Of a stretch of 64,000 nt of DNA, positions 34,101 through 43,545 are shown piece by piece (position 1 is the first letter of the stretch; every line of letters begins with the position of its first letter). Origin of the DNA: Planctomycetia bacterium (lineage in GTDB: Bacteria > Planctomycetota > Planctomycetia > Pirellulales > Thermoguttaceae); assembly GCA_030527105.1 (NCBI GenBank), contig JAUNBK010000001.1:51959-115958 (forward strand). Reading direction: 5' to 3'. Below the pieces are notes generated by a model that was not told where the DNA came from, did not search any database, and worked only from the letters and a program-made list of their open reading frames with translations. The translations under genes and the position numbers were made by a program.

Positions 34101-34546
34101 TCCAGCGAAGCGGTCATCCCCAACTCCTTTTTCAGCACAAACGGCGTCTCCTGAATCCCCGCCTCGTTGAAAATTTCCAGCCCATCCTCCCATTTTTGGG
34201 TACGGTAGCGATCCAGAAAAACTTCCTGCTGGTAAAACGGCAATTCGGGATTCAGCGTCACGGAATCCGTTCCTGTCGGATATTCCACCACATGCCGCCG
34301 CAGCCGAAAAGTGCCATTTTCCCCCGTAAAAAGGAGCGAACCGCCACACGCTCCAGGATTTTCCGGCTTTCCATACGCCAGACGCGAGGAATTGAAGCCG
34401 TAAAAAATGGCTCGGACGAACTGCATGAGCGTCGTTTTGCCGACCTCATTCGGACCGTAAAACAGATTCACGCCACTTTCCAAATGGCCGATTTTCAATC
34501 CGTTCCAGATTCCAAAATGGTCGATTTGCAAACTGCGAAGAATCAT
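31112..34546 (-). CDS. YhaN-like SMC/Rad50-type ATPase
   Basis: 1144 residues of the SbcC/Rad50-like AAA_27 group. Walker A GPNEVGKTT (31-39) lies in the N-terminal lobe; the C-terminal lobe has signature LSCGTREVLFLA and Walker B LPVILDDVLVNLD with the switch FFTAHEH. Between them are long coiled coils broken by two hydrophobic segments at about 610-665 (LGGAFVAGMTLMLFEAI, AVSLFFFIVGTLLWMG), so the coil tip appears membrane-inserted, as noted for YhaN-type proteins. The start overlaps the stop of the yhaO-like gene by ATGA. YhaO-YhaN resembles SbcD-SbcC and is thought to process DNA ends; the membrane segments suggest activity near the envelope. Confidence 0.82.
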   Translation of the reverse strand: MILRSLQIDHFGIWNGLKIGHLESGVNLFYGPNEVGKTTLMQFVRAIFYGFNSSRLAYGKPENPGACGGSLLFTGENGTFRLRRHVVEYPTGTDSVTLNPELPFYQQEVFLDRYRTQKWEDGLEIFNEAGIQETPFVLKKELGMTASLEADERRFSSIFAIGLQELQQLSVLEATEAASRLYHLSTGLERHTFQALCQELEEERRILLRPEDAVARLRTEEIPFLRDVEGFCSQMLAGPQTRAEQGWILQRLQNREILLHELENIRLQQKGYRQRKLEKETLRGELEELDSQLKQQEHQLHVLVVAQSLHDVWFQRVEAEEMLVKFSEGLSPEECSEDGLEKLREAYHLLRKNEAQREELKTERERLLQKRTHLREEFGKQTVPTAFWRTIPQMESLLQQEEWIETLRHRREEKKRAIRDTEAQLAVDYRRLGLGEPDFSVEKAILLPDAHQIRSLRAPIREVRKLHRMIQKERLKKREFLQQAEEKELRIQHYIDSLPSRLSILEKYRKGIPGWSKEPARQETFQEPSQVATFLGEVASKLRRQELNLQHLVQSLIAEKSLAEEYLAAKEKENLPLGWLLGLGGAFVAGMTLMLFEAIRLMDWIPPRSHAVSLFFFIVGTLLWMGCVGMRWRHRRLVLEEIERTRENLHSLRQQIQRVAQNLFPEQETPILHETLQGLTSEAMDNVRKTLEWVQEELPQAEEHLVLASQREALRLEVRHHKRRLQKLCQEGKQAMIRRREALENAGLPTNWKGADVKRWQDAADRMDTLWRTRTRDGESEKQYALEWQLYTQRWRDCLQAAGEDVETVVLTADFFQNWREKIRQAQSWRNHQQEILRERRGIRKSLRNLEREFRQKWGERREILQKSGLPHEKAFPPRLERLEEWVRWRRKRRDLQKVVEERLHFACSESTLWEIYENHSPEQLAEKIRLLEVKQEENRFQKEALEKRKRETEATLQRMETDTTPNQLQYTLRQTERQIVHAIHYWRVNALTCRLLETLKRTYEQKRQPATLAQTSGFLRKMTRGKYCRVWTPVDEDVLFVEREDGKTLGVEQLSCGTREVLFLAIRLALIEEYYAQGLCLPVILDDVLVNLDRGRAEAAVEVLTEFAGDSRQILFFTAHEHVREMFLQQEALLCDMAAMQEK

Positions 34547-35904
34547 GATTCCTCCTCCCGCAGACGGTGGAGCGCATCCGCTCCCAAAATCGCGGTTTGC
34601 CGCAGAACTTCCTGAAATACAAGAGGTTCCGAAATACGACTCACGACCTGAAGCTCCTCCTCAAGCTGCGTTTTCGACAAAAATGAGTCCAAATCCAGCG
34701 TATGCGAAACGAAATCCTCCCCGCCATCCGCGTCGGGATTGTTCTGATGGAACTGCACCAGCCGCAGGAAATCGCCCAACATCGACTCCGAACGGCTCCA
34801 CTCGGCAGGAATCAAATCCCGCTCCTCCACTTCCAGCGACACACTCCAAATCCCTGGTGAATACGTCTCCCCCACACGCCGCAGCCGATTCAGAAGAACC
34901 TCCCCCACACGCTCCTGATTCCATCCCATCGGACAGAGATTTTCCAGAAAAATCTGCCGCAGGACTGTTTGCAAAGTGGGATTTTGGCTCGTCAGTTTCC
35001 AAACCCGCAGGATTTTCTCCACTCCCGACGCAACCCCTTTGCCATGCAGCGCCAACTGCTCCTCCAGCCAACCGGCCAACCCCTCTGCCGACTCAATTTC
35101 CACCGGAACCTCCAGCCGCGTCCGTTGCCACGCCACCGTTTCGGTCGGAATCAACTGAATCGAAAGTGGCGACTTCCCCTCCAAATCCATCTTCACCAGC
35201 GAAACGCCGAATGTAGGGTACGAACCTTCCCGAAAAACGTCCGCCGTCCGCCCCTGGATGGTTCCGGGATGGTGAAACGTGGCGTTCTCCCAAACCCGTG
35301 TCTGCCGTGGCTCGTTTTCTCCCAAGGCCACATACGCCCCCACCCTTTCCCCCGCGTTCTCCTCCGAAAAAGGGGCATCCCGCAACCCTAACGTCTGCGA
35401 AAAAGGCAATTTTTCTCCCGGCAATTTCGACAAATCATAACGCGCAAAATCAGGCTTTTCCCCCTCCCAACTCACCAGAAAAACCGTCCCCGTCTCCTCC
35501 GCCAACCGAAACTTCCGCACCTGCGTTTCCCCCGGCGGCAAAATAAAGACATTCTCCGGCCAATCGTTCCACTCCAGCGTTTCCCGCCACTTCCAGTAAA
35601 TCGGAATCCCCGCTTCCCGCAAACGTTCCATCTGCCCGGTCAAAAACGCGATTCCACGTGGCCCGCACGTTTCTTCCTCCAGAATATCCCCGGTCAGAAG
35701 GAGAAAATCGACTTTCCGCTCCAAGGCCACGTCAAATACCCGTCGGGCACTTTCCCACGGAGCCTCTCGCAAAATCCGCGAAATTTCCTCAGGAACCGGC
35801 GGGTACAGACCACCCCCCGAAGCTGCCGTTGCGCAACTCATCACGGGAACCTGCCATTGAAAATCTGCCGCGTGGAGAAATTGGATACTTTTCACTTGTC
35901 CCAT
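34543..35904 (-). CDS. YhaO-like metallophosphoesterase-fold protein lacking metal ligands
   Basis: 453 residues with the layout of the SbcD/YhaO exonucleases: FLHAADFQW at 9-17, LLLTGDILEEE at about 72-82, a later YVALGENEP and YPxxIQGR-like HPGTIQGR. Most metal-binding residues of the family are changed: the His of HxxDxH is Gln (ADFQW), the GNHD motif is replaced by a Trp/Arg-rich segment (IPIYWKWRETLEW), and the paired histidines of GHxH are Glu residues (GENE). The fold is likely kept but nuclease activity is doubtful; it may be a structural partner for the ATPase it overlaps. I believe related planctomycete proteins share some of these changes, but I cannot check. Confidence 0.75.
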   Translation of the reverse strand: MGQVKSIQFLHAADFQWQVPVMSCATAASGGGLYPPVPEEISRILREAPWESARRVFDVALERKVDFLLLTGDILEEETCGPRGIAFLTGQMERLREAGIPIYWKWRETLEWNDWPENVFILPPGETQVRKFRLAEETGTVFLVSWEGEKPDFARYDLSKLPGEKLPFSQTLGLRDAPFSEENAGERVGAYVALGENEPRQTRVWENATFHHPGTIQGRTADVFREGSYPTFGVSLVKMDLEGKSPLSIQLIPTETVAWQRTRLEVPVEIESAEGLAGWLEEQLALHGKGVASGVEKILRVWKLTSQNPTLQTVLRQIFLENLCPMGWNQERVGEVLLNRLRRVGETYSPGIWSVSLEVEERDLIPAEWSRSESMLGDFLRLVQFHQNNPDADGGEDFVSHTLDLDSFLSKTQLEEELQVVSRISEPLVFQEVLRQTAILGADALHRLREEES

Positions 35905-36170
35905 CCATTATGAACCGACTCGATTTACCGAAGTCGAAAATTTTTCCCTCCCAAAATTCTCTTCATCGGCACATAAACTTCCTGTCTTACTTAAATTATA
36001 ACAGAAAAAAACTATTCTTTACAGGGGTTATTCCAAAATTTCCCCGAAATTTCTCCCATTCTCCTCTTCGCCATAAAAAAAGGAGAAACGCTCTTCCCAA
36101 CGTTTCTCCCCAATCGAGAATTTCCCGGACAAATTCCCACCCTCTTCTCAACGAAAAGAGAAAAAATGTC

Positions 36171-39100
36171 TCAATCCTGATGAAATTCCTGAAGCGACTT
36201 CACCACAATCGCGTCGTGCTGGCTCGCTTCGATGCCGTGAGCCGCCGCTTCTGCCGCCGCAATGGTCGTGATGTAGGGAATCTTCATCCGAATCGCCGTC
36301 TTGCGGATATACGAGTCGTCATGCTGGCTCGAACGTCCGGCTGGCGTGTTGATGACCAACTGAATTTCGCCATTTTTCATCGCGTCCACGATATTCGGAC
36401 GCCCTTCATGCACTTTCAGCACCTGCTCGCACGGAATGTCTTGCGACCGCAAAAAGTCGTACGTCCCATCCGTTGCCAGAACCCGAAATCCCAGATTGGC
36501 GAACATTTTGGCCGCTTTCCCGATTGCCGGACGGTCATTCTTATTCACCGTAATGAGTACCGTTCCCGTTTTCGGCAGGCACGAATTGGCCGCTTCCTGA
36601 GCCTTGAAATACGCCAGTCCGTACGAATTGCAAATTCCCAGAACCTCTCCCGTGGAACGCATTTCCGGTCCCAGAATCGGGTCCACTTCGGGGAACATGT
36701 TGAACGGAAAAACCGCCTCCTTCACGCCATAATGCGTCAACGGCTTCTTCTGAATGTTCAGTTCCGAAAGTCTCTTCCCCAACATGCACTGCGTCGCCAA
36801 AGCTGCCATCTGAATGTTGCAGACCTTGGAGACCAACGGCACCGTTCGGCTGGCACGCGGATTCGCCTCCAGAATATAAACCGTGTCGTGAGCAATCGCG
36901 TACTGGATATTCATCAGCCCGACGACCCCCATTTCCACCGCAATCCGGCGGGTATATTCCGTAATCGTGTCGATATGACGCGGAGCAATGCTCTTGGGTG
37001 GAATCACGCAGGCCGAGTCGCCCGAATGGATCCCGGCCAGCTCGATATGCTCCATCACCGCAGGCACAAAGGCGTCCGTCCCATCCGAAATTGCGTCCGC
37101 TTCCGTTTCGATCGCGTTTTCCAGGAATTTGTCCAGCATGATCGGACGTTCCGGCGAAATATCCACGGCTGCCGAGACGTATCGACGGAGCGACTCTTCG
37201 TCGTAAACCACCTCCATTGCCCGACCGCCCAGCACAAAGGAGGGACGCACCATCAGCGGATAACCAATCCGTGCCGCAATTTCCAACGCCTCGTCAATCG
37301 TGCTTGCCATTCCCGACTCGGTTTGCGGTATCCCCAGTTTTTTCATCATCTTACGGAACAAATCCCGGTCTTCCGCCAGAGCAATCGTTTCGGGCGACGT
37401 GCCGAGAATCTTCACCCCTTCCGCCGCCAGTTCCGCCGCAATGTTCAACGGTGTCTGCCCACCAAACTGCACCACCACCCCTTCCGGTTTCTCATGCTCG
37501 TAAATGCTCAGAACATCCTCCACCGTCAATGGCTCGAAATAGAGCTTGTCGGAAGTATCGTAATCGGTCGAGACCGTTTCGGGATTGCAATTGACCATGA
37601 TCGTTTCATAGCCCGCAGCCCGCAGTGCCAACGACGCGTGGACGCAGCAGTAGTCAAACTCAATCCCCTGACCAATCCGGTTGGGGCCGCCCCCCAACAC
37701 CATGATTTTCTTGTGTGGCGAAACGGGGCAATTTTCCTTTCCTTCCGGGATGTTGTAGCTGGAATAGTAGTAGCACGCATTCTCCACACCACTGACCGGT
37801 ACGGCATCCCAACGCTCCACCAGACCGATACGACATCGCTGCTGGCGAATCTCCTTTTCCGAAATACCCAGCAATTTTGCCAGATATTTATCCGAAAAAC
37901 CATCCTTTTTCGCCTGCGTTAAAAGTTCGTCCGAAATTTTCCCATTTTCCCCTTCCTGGAGGATTTTCTCTTCCAACTCCACCAATTCTTTCATCTGTTC
38001 CAGGAAATACAACTTCACCCCGGTACGAGCCTGGAGTTGTTCCATCGTTGCTCCTTTGCGAATCGCTTCGTACATCAGGAAATACCGCTCACTATTGGGC
38101 GTATTGAGCCGTCGCAGCAATTCCTCCAACGAAAGCCGATGGAAATCCTTCACAAATCCCAGCCCGGCACGTCCCTTTTCCAACGAGCGAATCGCTTTCT
38201 GGAACGCTTCCTTGAAATGCTTGCCAATGCTCATCACTTCGCCGACCGCCCGCATCTGCGTTCCAAGTTTGTCCTCCACACCGTGGAATTTCTCAAAAGC
38301 CCACCGCGCAAACTTGATCACCACGTAATCCCCCGACGGCGTGTATTTCTCCAACGAGCCATCCCGCCAGTACGGCATTTCGTCCAACGTCTTGCCAGCA
38401 GCCAACTTGGAAGAGACCAACGCAATCGGAAAACCGGTCGCTTTCGAGGCCAACGCGGAACTGCGGCTCGTCCGGGGATTGATTTCAATCACCACCACGC
38501 GATCGGAAACCGGATCGTGCGCAAACTGCACGTTCGTCCCGCCAATCACCTCAATCGCTTCCACAATCCGGTACGAATAATCCTGCAAACGTTTCTGCAA
38601 ATCCTCCGAAATGGTCAACATCGGTGCCGCACAGAAAGAATCGCCCGTATGCACTCCCATGGGATCGATATTTTCGATGAAACAGACCGTAATCATCTGA
38701 TTTTTCGCGTCCCGAACCACTTCCAGTTCCAGTTCCTCCCAACCCAGTACCGACTCCTCGATCAGCACCTGGTGTACCATACTGGCCGCCAGTCCACGGG
38801 AAGCAATCGTTCGCAATTCTTCCAGATTATAGACAATTCCCCCTCCCGTTCCCCCCATCGTGTACGCTGGCCGCACGACGCAGGGATACCCCAGTTTTTC
38901 CGCAATTTTCTCCGCTTCCTCCACCGTATTGGCAATCTCGCTCCGTGCCGTCTCGATTCCCAGCCGTGCCATCGTCTCTTTGAATGCCAGGCGGTCTTCT
39001 CCCCGCTCAATCGCGTCCAGTTGCACGCCAATCACCTGCACCTGATACTTTTCCAGCACCCCCGCCTTGTTCAATTCGCACGCCAAATTCAATGCCGACT

Positions 39101-39377
39101 GGCCGCCGAGATTCGGCAAAAGTGCGTCCGGGCGTTCCTTCGCAATGATTCGTTCCAGCGACTCCACCGTCAATGGCTCGATATACGTCGCGTCCGCCAT
39201 TCCAGGATCGGTCATGATCGTTGCCGGATTGGAGTTGACCAGGACGATTTTGTATCCCAATGCCCGGAGCGCCTTGCAAGCCTGCGTTCCCGAATAATCG
39301 AACTCACACGCCTGCCCAATAATGATCGGCCCGGAACCGATGATCAACACTTTCTGAATATCTTCTCGCTGCGGCAT
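36171..39377 (-). CDS. carB: Carbamoyl-phosphate synthase, large subunit
   Basis: 1068 residues, the normal length, from the ATG at 39,377 behind GGGAG; an upstream in-frame ATG adds 16 non-conserved residues. Two homologous ATP-grasp halves are plain: [20 protein letters not shown] near residue 10 and [19 protein letters not shown] near 555, each with the [10 protein letters not shown] / [11 protein letters not shown] and ATP-binding [12 protein letters not shown] / [11 protein letters not shown] loops. The last 140 residues are the MGS-like regulatory domain ([10 protein letters not shown]). The enzyme makes carbamoyl phosphate for pyrimidine and arginine synthesis with the small subunit CarA, which is not in this window. 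Monocistronic here. Confidence 0.97.
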   Translation of the reverse strand: MPQREDIQKVLIIGSGPIIIGQACEFDYSGTQACKALRALGYKIVLVNSNPATIMTDPGMADATYIEPLTVESLERIIAKERPDALLPNLGGQSALNLACELNKAGVLEKYQVQVIGVQLDAIERGEDRLAFKETMARLGIETARSEIANTVEEAEKIAEKLGYPCVVRPAYTMGGTGGGIVYNLEELRTIASRGLAASMVHQVLIEESVLGWEELELEVVRDAKNQMITVCFIENIDPMGVHTGDSFCAAPMLTISEDLQKRLQDYSYRIVEAIEVIGGTNVQFAHDPVSDRVVVIEINPRTSRSSALASKATGFPIALVSSKLAAGKTLDEMPYWRDGSLEKYTPSGDYVVIKFARWAFEKFHGVEDKLGTQMRAVGEVMSIGKHFKEAFQKAIRSLEKGRAGLGFVKDFHRLSLEELLRRLNTPNSERYFLMYEAIRKGATMEQLQARTGVKLYFLEQMKELVELEEKILQEGENGKISDELLTQAKKDGFSDKYLAKLLGISEKEIRQQRCRIGLVERWDAVPVSGVENACYYYSSYNIPEGKENCPVSPHKKIMVLGGGPNRIGQGIEFDYCCVHASLALRAAGYETIMVNCNPETVSTDYDTSDKLYFEPLTVEDVLSIYEHEKPEGVVVQFGGQTPLNIAAELAAEGVKILGTSPETIALAEDRDLFRKMMKKLGIPQTESGMASTIDEALEIAARIGYPLMVRPSFVLGGRAMEVVYDEESLRRYVSAAVDISPERPIMLDKFLENAIETEADAISDGTDAFVPAVMEHIELAGIHSGDSACVIPPKSIAPRHIDTITEYTRRIAVEMGVVGLMNIQYAIAHDTVYILEANPRASRTVPLVSKVCNIQMAALATQCMLGKRLSELNIQKKPLTHYGVKEAVFPFNMFPEVDPILGPEMRSTGEVLGICNSYGLAYFKAQEAANSCLPKTGTVLITVNKNDRPAIGKAAKMFANLGFRVLATDGTYDFLRSQDIPCEQVLKVHEGRPNIVDAMKNGEIQLVINTPAGRSSQHDDSYIRKTAIRMKIPYITTIAAAEAAAHGIEASQHDAIVVKSLQEFHQD

Positions 39378-39560
39378 TTTTTTCTCCCTTGCACAGTACG
39401 GACGACTCTTACGCAAAAAAATCACTGAATTATAGTCGCCAGCCTTACACTTGACAAGGAGTACCCCCCACCAGTGCGGCTAATTTTTTGTCTCCGACCA
39501 TTGGTAGTGGATAAGAATTAGGTGTCATTTTCCGCTTTTGACCAACTTATCCAGTCTCTC

Positions 39561-39588
39561 TTGACAACGCACCCTATTCTGGTATGAT
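39561..39588 (+). promoter_or_regulatory. Sigma-70-type promoter
   Basis: TTGACA (39,561-39,566), 16-bp spacer, TATGAT (39,583-39,588), 36 bp before the ATG at 39,625. Confidence 0.7.
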
Positions 39589-39624
39589 ATTCAGTGGTTT
39601 TGTTATGATTTTTGGAGCGATGAA

Positions 39625-40689
39625 ATGGATAAAATGTTTGCTTTTATAGATAAAAAGTGGAATCTCCTGGTATTGGGATTTTGTTTTATCATGCTGCTCT
39701 GTGTCGCGGCAAAAAAGTTTCTGGGATGTTTTGCCGATACGCGTGTGTTGCATTTTGCGTTTTATACATTCCTCGCTCTGATGAGTATCCCCTGTCGAAA
39801 AATTCCGCAGATTCCTGAAAAATACTGGTATCCCATCTCCCTCGGAGCGTTGGCTTTCCCGTTTTTTTGCTTTTTACTGGGAAGTTTGGGGTTTTTGGCA
39901 GGAATTTCCCTGACAAAATGGCATGGTGTGGTTGCGCTTTTGCTGGCGATCGGCGTTTTGTGGAAATGGTCACCCGAAAAGAGGGTTTTCATCGTCAATT
40001 TATTGGTGGTCATGGGGCTGTGGCTGGGATGTCTGGGAATGGCTTCCCTCTCCAGAGATAGAGCGTGTGGATTTTATATTGATGGCCAATATTACCACAA
40101 GCCAGCTATCATTTTTATGGCGGAGGGTTGGAATCCTGTCTGGCAACCTGATTTGGCTTCTTTTATGAAAGAGCATGGCTGGTCTCCCCAGGAAATCAAT
40201 TACTCTCACACCGCCTATTTTCCCAAAGGACAATGGGCGATCGGGGGAATAACCTATTGCATGACGGGAATTATTGACGCGGGCGATTACGTCAATTTAT
40301 TGCTTATTATCCTTTCGGTACCCTTATTTTATCATCTGTTACGTGCCTGGTTGAAAAATTCGTCTCCACTGGTTCTTCTGGCCGCTTTTTTGTTGTCACT
40401 CAATGTGGTGGCTGTCGAAGAAATCAATACCGGGATGATCGATGGCAATCTGGGACTCTCTTTTCTCCTCTTTCTTTTGAGTGCTGTCGTCTGGCTGAAA
40501 ACAGGAGAAAAAAAGTGGCTTCCCATAATGCTGGGTTACGCGATTTATGGATGTACTCTGAAACATACCGCTCCGATTTATTTCGGCATTGCGGGAATTT
40601 TGTACACCCTCCCCGTGGTATGGAATTTTGTCCAAAATCGAATGAAGCGGAATGATAAAATGTTAATTTGCGGGGGGGGGGTACTTTAG
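39625..40689 (+). CDS. N-terminal part of a polytopic membrane protein split at a G10 tract
   Basis: 354 residues with about nine transmembrane helices. HTAYFPKGQWAIGG in a large outer loop resembles the acceptor loop of GT-C-like membrane glycosyltransferases, but no family is certain. The frame ends a few codons after a run of ten G (40,672-40,681): ICGGGVL then TAG. The missing half continues in another frame from the same tract to 41,726. One extra G or two fewer would restore a protein of about 700 residues. A functional N-terminal half on its own is unlikely. Confidence 0.65.
   Translation: MDKMFAFIDKKWNLLVLGFCFIMLLCVAAKKFLGCFADTRVLHFAFYTFLALMSIPCRKIPQIPEKYWYPISLGALAFPFFCFLLGSLGFLAGISLTKWHGVVALLLAIGVLWKWSPEKRVFIVNLLVVMGLWLGCLGMASLSRDRACGFYIDGQYYHKPAIIFMAEGWNPVWQPDLASFMKEHGWSPQEINYSHTAYFPKGQWAIGGITYCMTGIIDAGDYVNLLLIILSVPLFYHLLRAWLKNSSPLVLLAAFLLSLNVVAVEEINTGMIDGNLGLSFLLFLLSAVVWLKTGEKKWLPIMLGYAIYGCTLKHTAPIYFGIAGILYTLPVVWNFVQNRMKRNDKMLICGGGVL
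40672..40681. repeat. G10 homopolymer inside a coding region
   Basis: Ten consecutive G at the exact point where the frame of a membrane-protein gene changes. Tracts of 8 or 11 G would join the halves; 10 separates them. This is the form of a slipped-strand phase-variation switch, but also the commonest place for a sequencing error. Confidence 0.8.
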
Positions 40690-41726
40690 GAATTTCGCCA
40701 CATTCCTGGTGGGTTGCCACAGGTACGATTTTTGTCATGGTCATTTTGTGCGGTTGGAATCCGTATGTCACCAATACTTGGAACCATACCAGTCCTTTTT
40801 ACCCTCTCCATACGTTCGATGAAGCAAAACATCCGAAAGAGGATATTCTGGCAAGATGGTACCAAAGGGACGATTTTCGAGAAGCTTCACCCTGGCAAAG
40901 ATTTGTTTATACATATCTTATTACAGGTCAATCCAGCGGATTCTTCATTGATACCGTCGAGGATATTTCCGCCGATATTCATGATTTGGATTACTTTCCA
41001 TTCTATAGCGTGAATGGAAATCACAGAAGTTTCTTTTTATTATTAGTATTTTCCTTGAGTTTATTATTTTTGATGAAAAAATGGGAATATTGGCTGGTAA
41101 TCGGGACGGTTTTATTGACGATCATCATTCAGCCACATTCCTGGTGGGAACGGTTCATTCCTCAAATATTTGCCCTTCCTGTTTTAATATTGATTTGCGT
41201 ACAGAACCAGATAACGAAAGAGCATCCGAAGTTGAAAGTACGCTGGACGATGATGACTTCTGTTTTGTTGCTCCTTCTTCTAACAAACAATTCCTGGGGA
41301 TTTTTTAATCGATCGATGGAAAGTGTCGATGCTCTCCTTCTGGAGGCACAGGAGGTTAAAATACTGCAATCCACAGACCTGGATGAGATAACTTGTGGAA
41401 CTCTTGGCGAGTTAGAATCGCAGTCTTTTATCATACCGAACAAATACAATCGCTACATTCATTTTTATAATCAATATTATATCTGCCACATAGGATTTGA
41501 AGACAGAAAAGTCCAATGTATTAAAGAAATTTCATTAAAAGAGCAAAATGTTTTAATTACGTACATGCGTACATATATTTTTGCCAAAAAAGAAGAGAAA
41601 CCTTTGCCAATAGATGAGAATATCTGCTTAAAGGCTGATTTTTCAGAACTTCCCAAGGCGTTGAAGATTGTGGGCGAGATACGGTGGAGGCAATTTTGTC
41701 AGGTGTGGGGCGGGAGTGAGGAATAA
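40683..41726 (+). CDS. C-terminal part of the split membrane protein
   Basis: About 345 residues in the frame entered after the G tract (LGISPHSWWVATGTIFVMVI onward). The only in-frame start is a TTG at 40,668 upstream of the tract without a ribosome-binding site, so separate translation is improbable. Four more transmembrane helices lie in the first 190 residues, including the sequence GWNPYVTNTWNHTSPFYPLH in an outer loop, followed by a soluble tail. Together with the first part this gives a 13-helix membrane protein with a C-terminal domain. The next gene on the other strand is a CorA-like transporter. Confidence 0.65.
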   Translation, partial: TLGISPHSWWVATGTIFVMVILCGWNPYVTNTWNHTSPFYPLHTFDEAKHPKEDILARWYQRDDFREASPWQRFVYTYLITGQSSGFFIDTVEDISADIHDLDYFPFYSVNGNHRSFFLLLVFSLSLLFLMKKWEYWLVIGTVLLTIIIQPHSWWERFIPQIFALPVLILICVQNQITKEHPKLKVRWTMMTSVLLLLLLTNNSWGFFNRSMESVDALLLEAQEVKILQSTDLDEITCGTLGELESQSFIIPNKYNRYIHFYNQYYICHIGFEDRKVQCIKEISLKEQNVLITYMRTYIFAKKEEKPLPIDENICLKADFSELPKALKIVGEIRWRQFCQVWGGSEE

Positions 41727-41793
41727 AGCAAAGGGAGGTAGACGCATTCCTCCTTAAAAAAGGCTTTCGCAGGATTTTTCTGTCGTTTTCCCT

Positions 41794-42738
41794 TCAGTAA
41801 TTCAACACGCCCATTTTTTGGAGGAACTTATACGTCAGAAATCCCACTCCGCCAAAAGCCGCGAAGAGAAGTAGATACGCCAACCACATCGGCATGAATG
41901 GTTGCGTAAAGGCGGTGTATTCCGACATGCCGCCAATCCCCGCAATCAGATTCATCGGCATGAGTACCAGGGAAATCACCGTCAGACGCTTCATCAGATT
42001 GTTCATGTTGTTGCCCATCATGGAAATGCGTGTGTCGGTCATTTTCGTCATGATGCTGGTCGTGATCTGAGCTTCCTGGCAGCACTGCGCACTGTCCAGC
42101 CGAATATCGTCCAACGTCTCTTTTTGCGTCATGTTGAAGCCAAGCCGCTCAGTATTGTTGTAAATCCGCTCGATCAGCGAATGATTCCCGTTCAACGCGC
42201 TCACATAATAGGTCAAACTCTTCCCCAACGCAAAAAGATTAATCAACAACGTTGTATTATTCGCTTCCAGAACCTCTTCCTCAATCTGCTCCATGCCGAG
42301 ACTGATACAGCGAAGGTGTTCGTGGAAGTGAAGCGTCGTGCGGTGCAAAACGTTGATCAGCACATCCCGAATATCGTCCACGCGAGCCACTCCGCGCAAA
42401 AATTCCTTATGCGGAATATCCTCATCGAAAACGAATAGCAGTCGATCTTCATAAATCACCGCCCCCAAAGAAGTTACGCGAAATTCAATATGCGAATCCA
42501 CCACGCCGATGTGCAGTGGATGTTTACAGATAATCACAATTTTATTGTCACGGCTTTCCACACGCGGCAACTCGTTTTCGTCCAAAACCGACAACAGCGT
42601 ATGCTGGCCGAGATCGAACTCATCCTGCACAAAGGCCTTGTCCCGCTGATCCGGCTCGGTGCATATCAAAACAGGAGCTTCCAACCGATCATCCGTTTCG
42701 ACAAGTTTGCCATTTTCAAACTCATAGGCAGAAATCAT
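41794..42738 (-). CDS. CorA-family divalent cation transporter with altered GMN motif
   Basis: 314 residues from the ATG at 42,738 (AAGGAGTATTTC upstream). The N-terminal 240 residues form the cytoplasmic alpha/beta domain and long stalk helix; two transmembrane helices follow at about 255-275 and 288-306 (RLTVISLVLMPMNLIAGIGG; MWLAYLLLFAAFGGVGFL). The usual pore-mouth motif Y-GMN is replaced by GIGGMSEYT, so selectivity may differ from magnesium. Some CorA relatives with GGMSE are known in bacteria, and their ions are not established. No neighbouring metal gene. Confidence 0.82.
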   Translation of the reverse strand: MISAYEFENGKLVETDDRLEAPVLICTEPDQRDKAFVQDEFDLGQHTLLSVLDENELPRVESRDNKIVIICKHPLHIGVVDSHIEFRVTSLGAVIYEDRLLFVFDEDIPHKEFLRGVARVDDIRDVLINVLHRTTLHFHEHLRCISLGMEQIEEEVLEANNTTLLINLFALGKSLTYYVSALNGNHSLIERIYNNTERLGFNMTQKETLDDIRLDSAQCCQEAQITTSIMTKMTDTRISMMGNNMNNLMKRLTVISLVLMPMNLIAGIGGMSEYTAFTQPFMPMWLAYLLLFAAFGGVGFLTYKFLQKMGVLNY

Positions 42739-43545
42739 GAAATACTCCTTCCACGCAACCACTTCAGGGCTACGACATACACCAGAGCAACATACTCTAT
42801 CGTGCTTCCATCACACAACCCCTCAGGGTTGCGACATTCCTCTGTATTTTTTGGAGATCAGAGGCTCTCTATTCATTGTAACGTTCCGGGAATCTCTCCG
42901 ATGTATCTGTTTACAGAAAATCCCCACCTGTTTCTCCCATGACAGGAGAATTCTCCAGGAAAAAAAGAACTCCCTGCCTCACTCACGGAGGCAAAACGGA
43001 AAAATCACCATGGCGATCCCCTGGCGACGATACAACAACCAATTTTTCCAACCTCATGAAAACACCTTTCCGAACCCCAACATCTGTTTTTCTGTCGAGT
43101 CGGCAACGTTCGGCGAAAGCAGAGTCAGGCCGAACCTCACGGTATTTTCTCAATCACCGAAGGCAAACGTCCTCGCTCCCAGGCCGGAACAGGAATCGAC
43201 AGAAAAGAATTTTGCAAAAAACCAGAAAAACACACCGTTACCAGACACCCACCGCCAAAGCAACAGGTAAAACCAGCCATCCTCCTTTCACCATTCGTTC
43301 GCATGAATCATGAACAAATAATCCGTCATCTTACATTTCATCATAGCCGATTTACAGAAAAAAACAACCCCCCGGAAAGTTTTCCTGAAAATGGAAAAGA
43401 TTCCATGGGAAGCAAGGGAAAAAAGGAAAGAGCCGTTCGTGAAGGAGATCGGTGGGAATCCCGGAAAAACGGTTTACACCGATACAGCACAACGTCCACG
43501 GCTCTGGTACTCTTCCCTCATAGGGGGGACAATCCTGAATGCCTG
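42739..43545. other. Non-coding stretch with REP-like sequences
   Basis: About 800 bp with no supported gene. Two related 25-bp sequences, CAACCACTTCAGGGCTACGA (about 42,757) and CAACCCCTCAGGGTTGCGAC (about 42,818), look like copies of a small REP element; the second contains the palindrome AACCCCTCAGGGTT. The rest is A/C-rich on the plus strand, without ribosome-binding sites or conserved frames. Confidence 0.4.

Noticed and set aside
31520..34615. Several proline/serine-rich open frames opposite yhaN
   Set aside because: Compositional shadows of a coiled-coil gene; no conserved motifs or starts.
35658..39428. Long open frames antisense to yhaO and carB
   Set aside because: They are arginine/histidine-rich shadows of strongly conserved genes on the other strand, without ribosome-binding sites.
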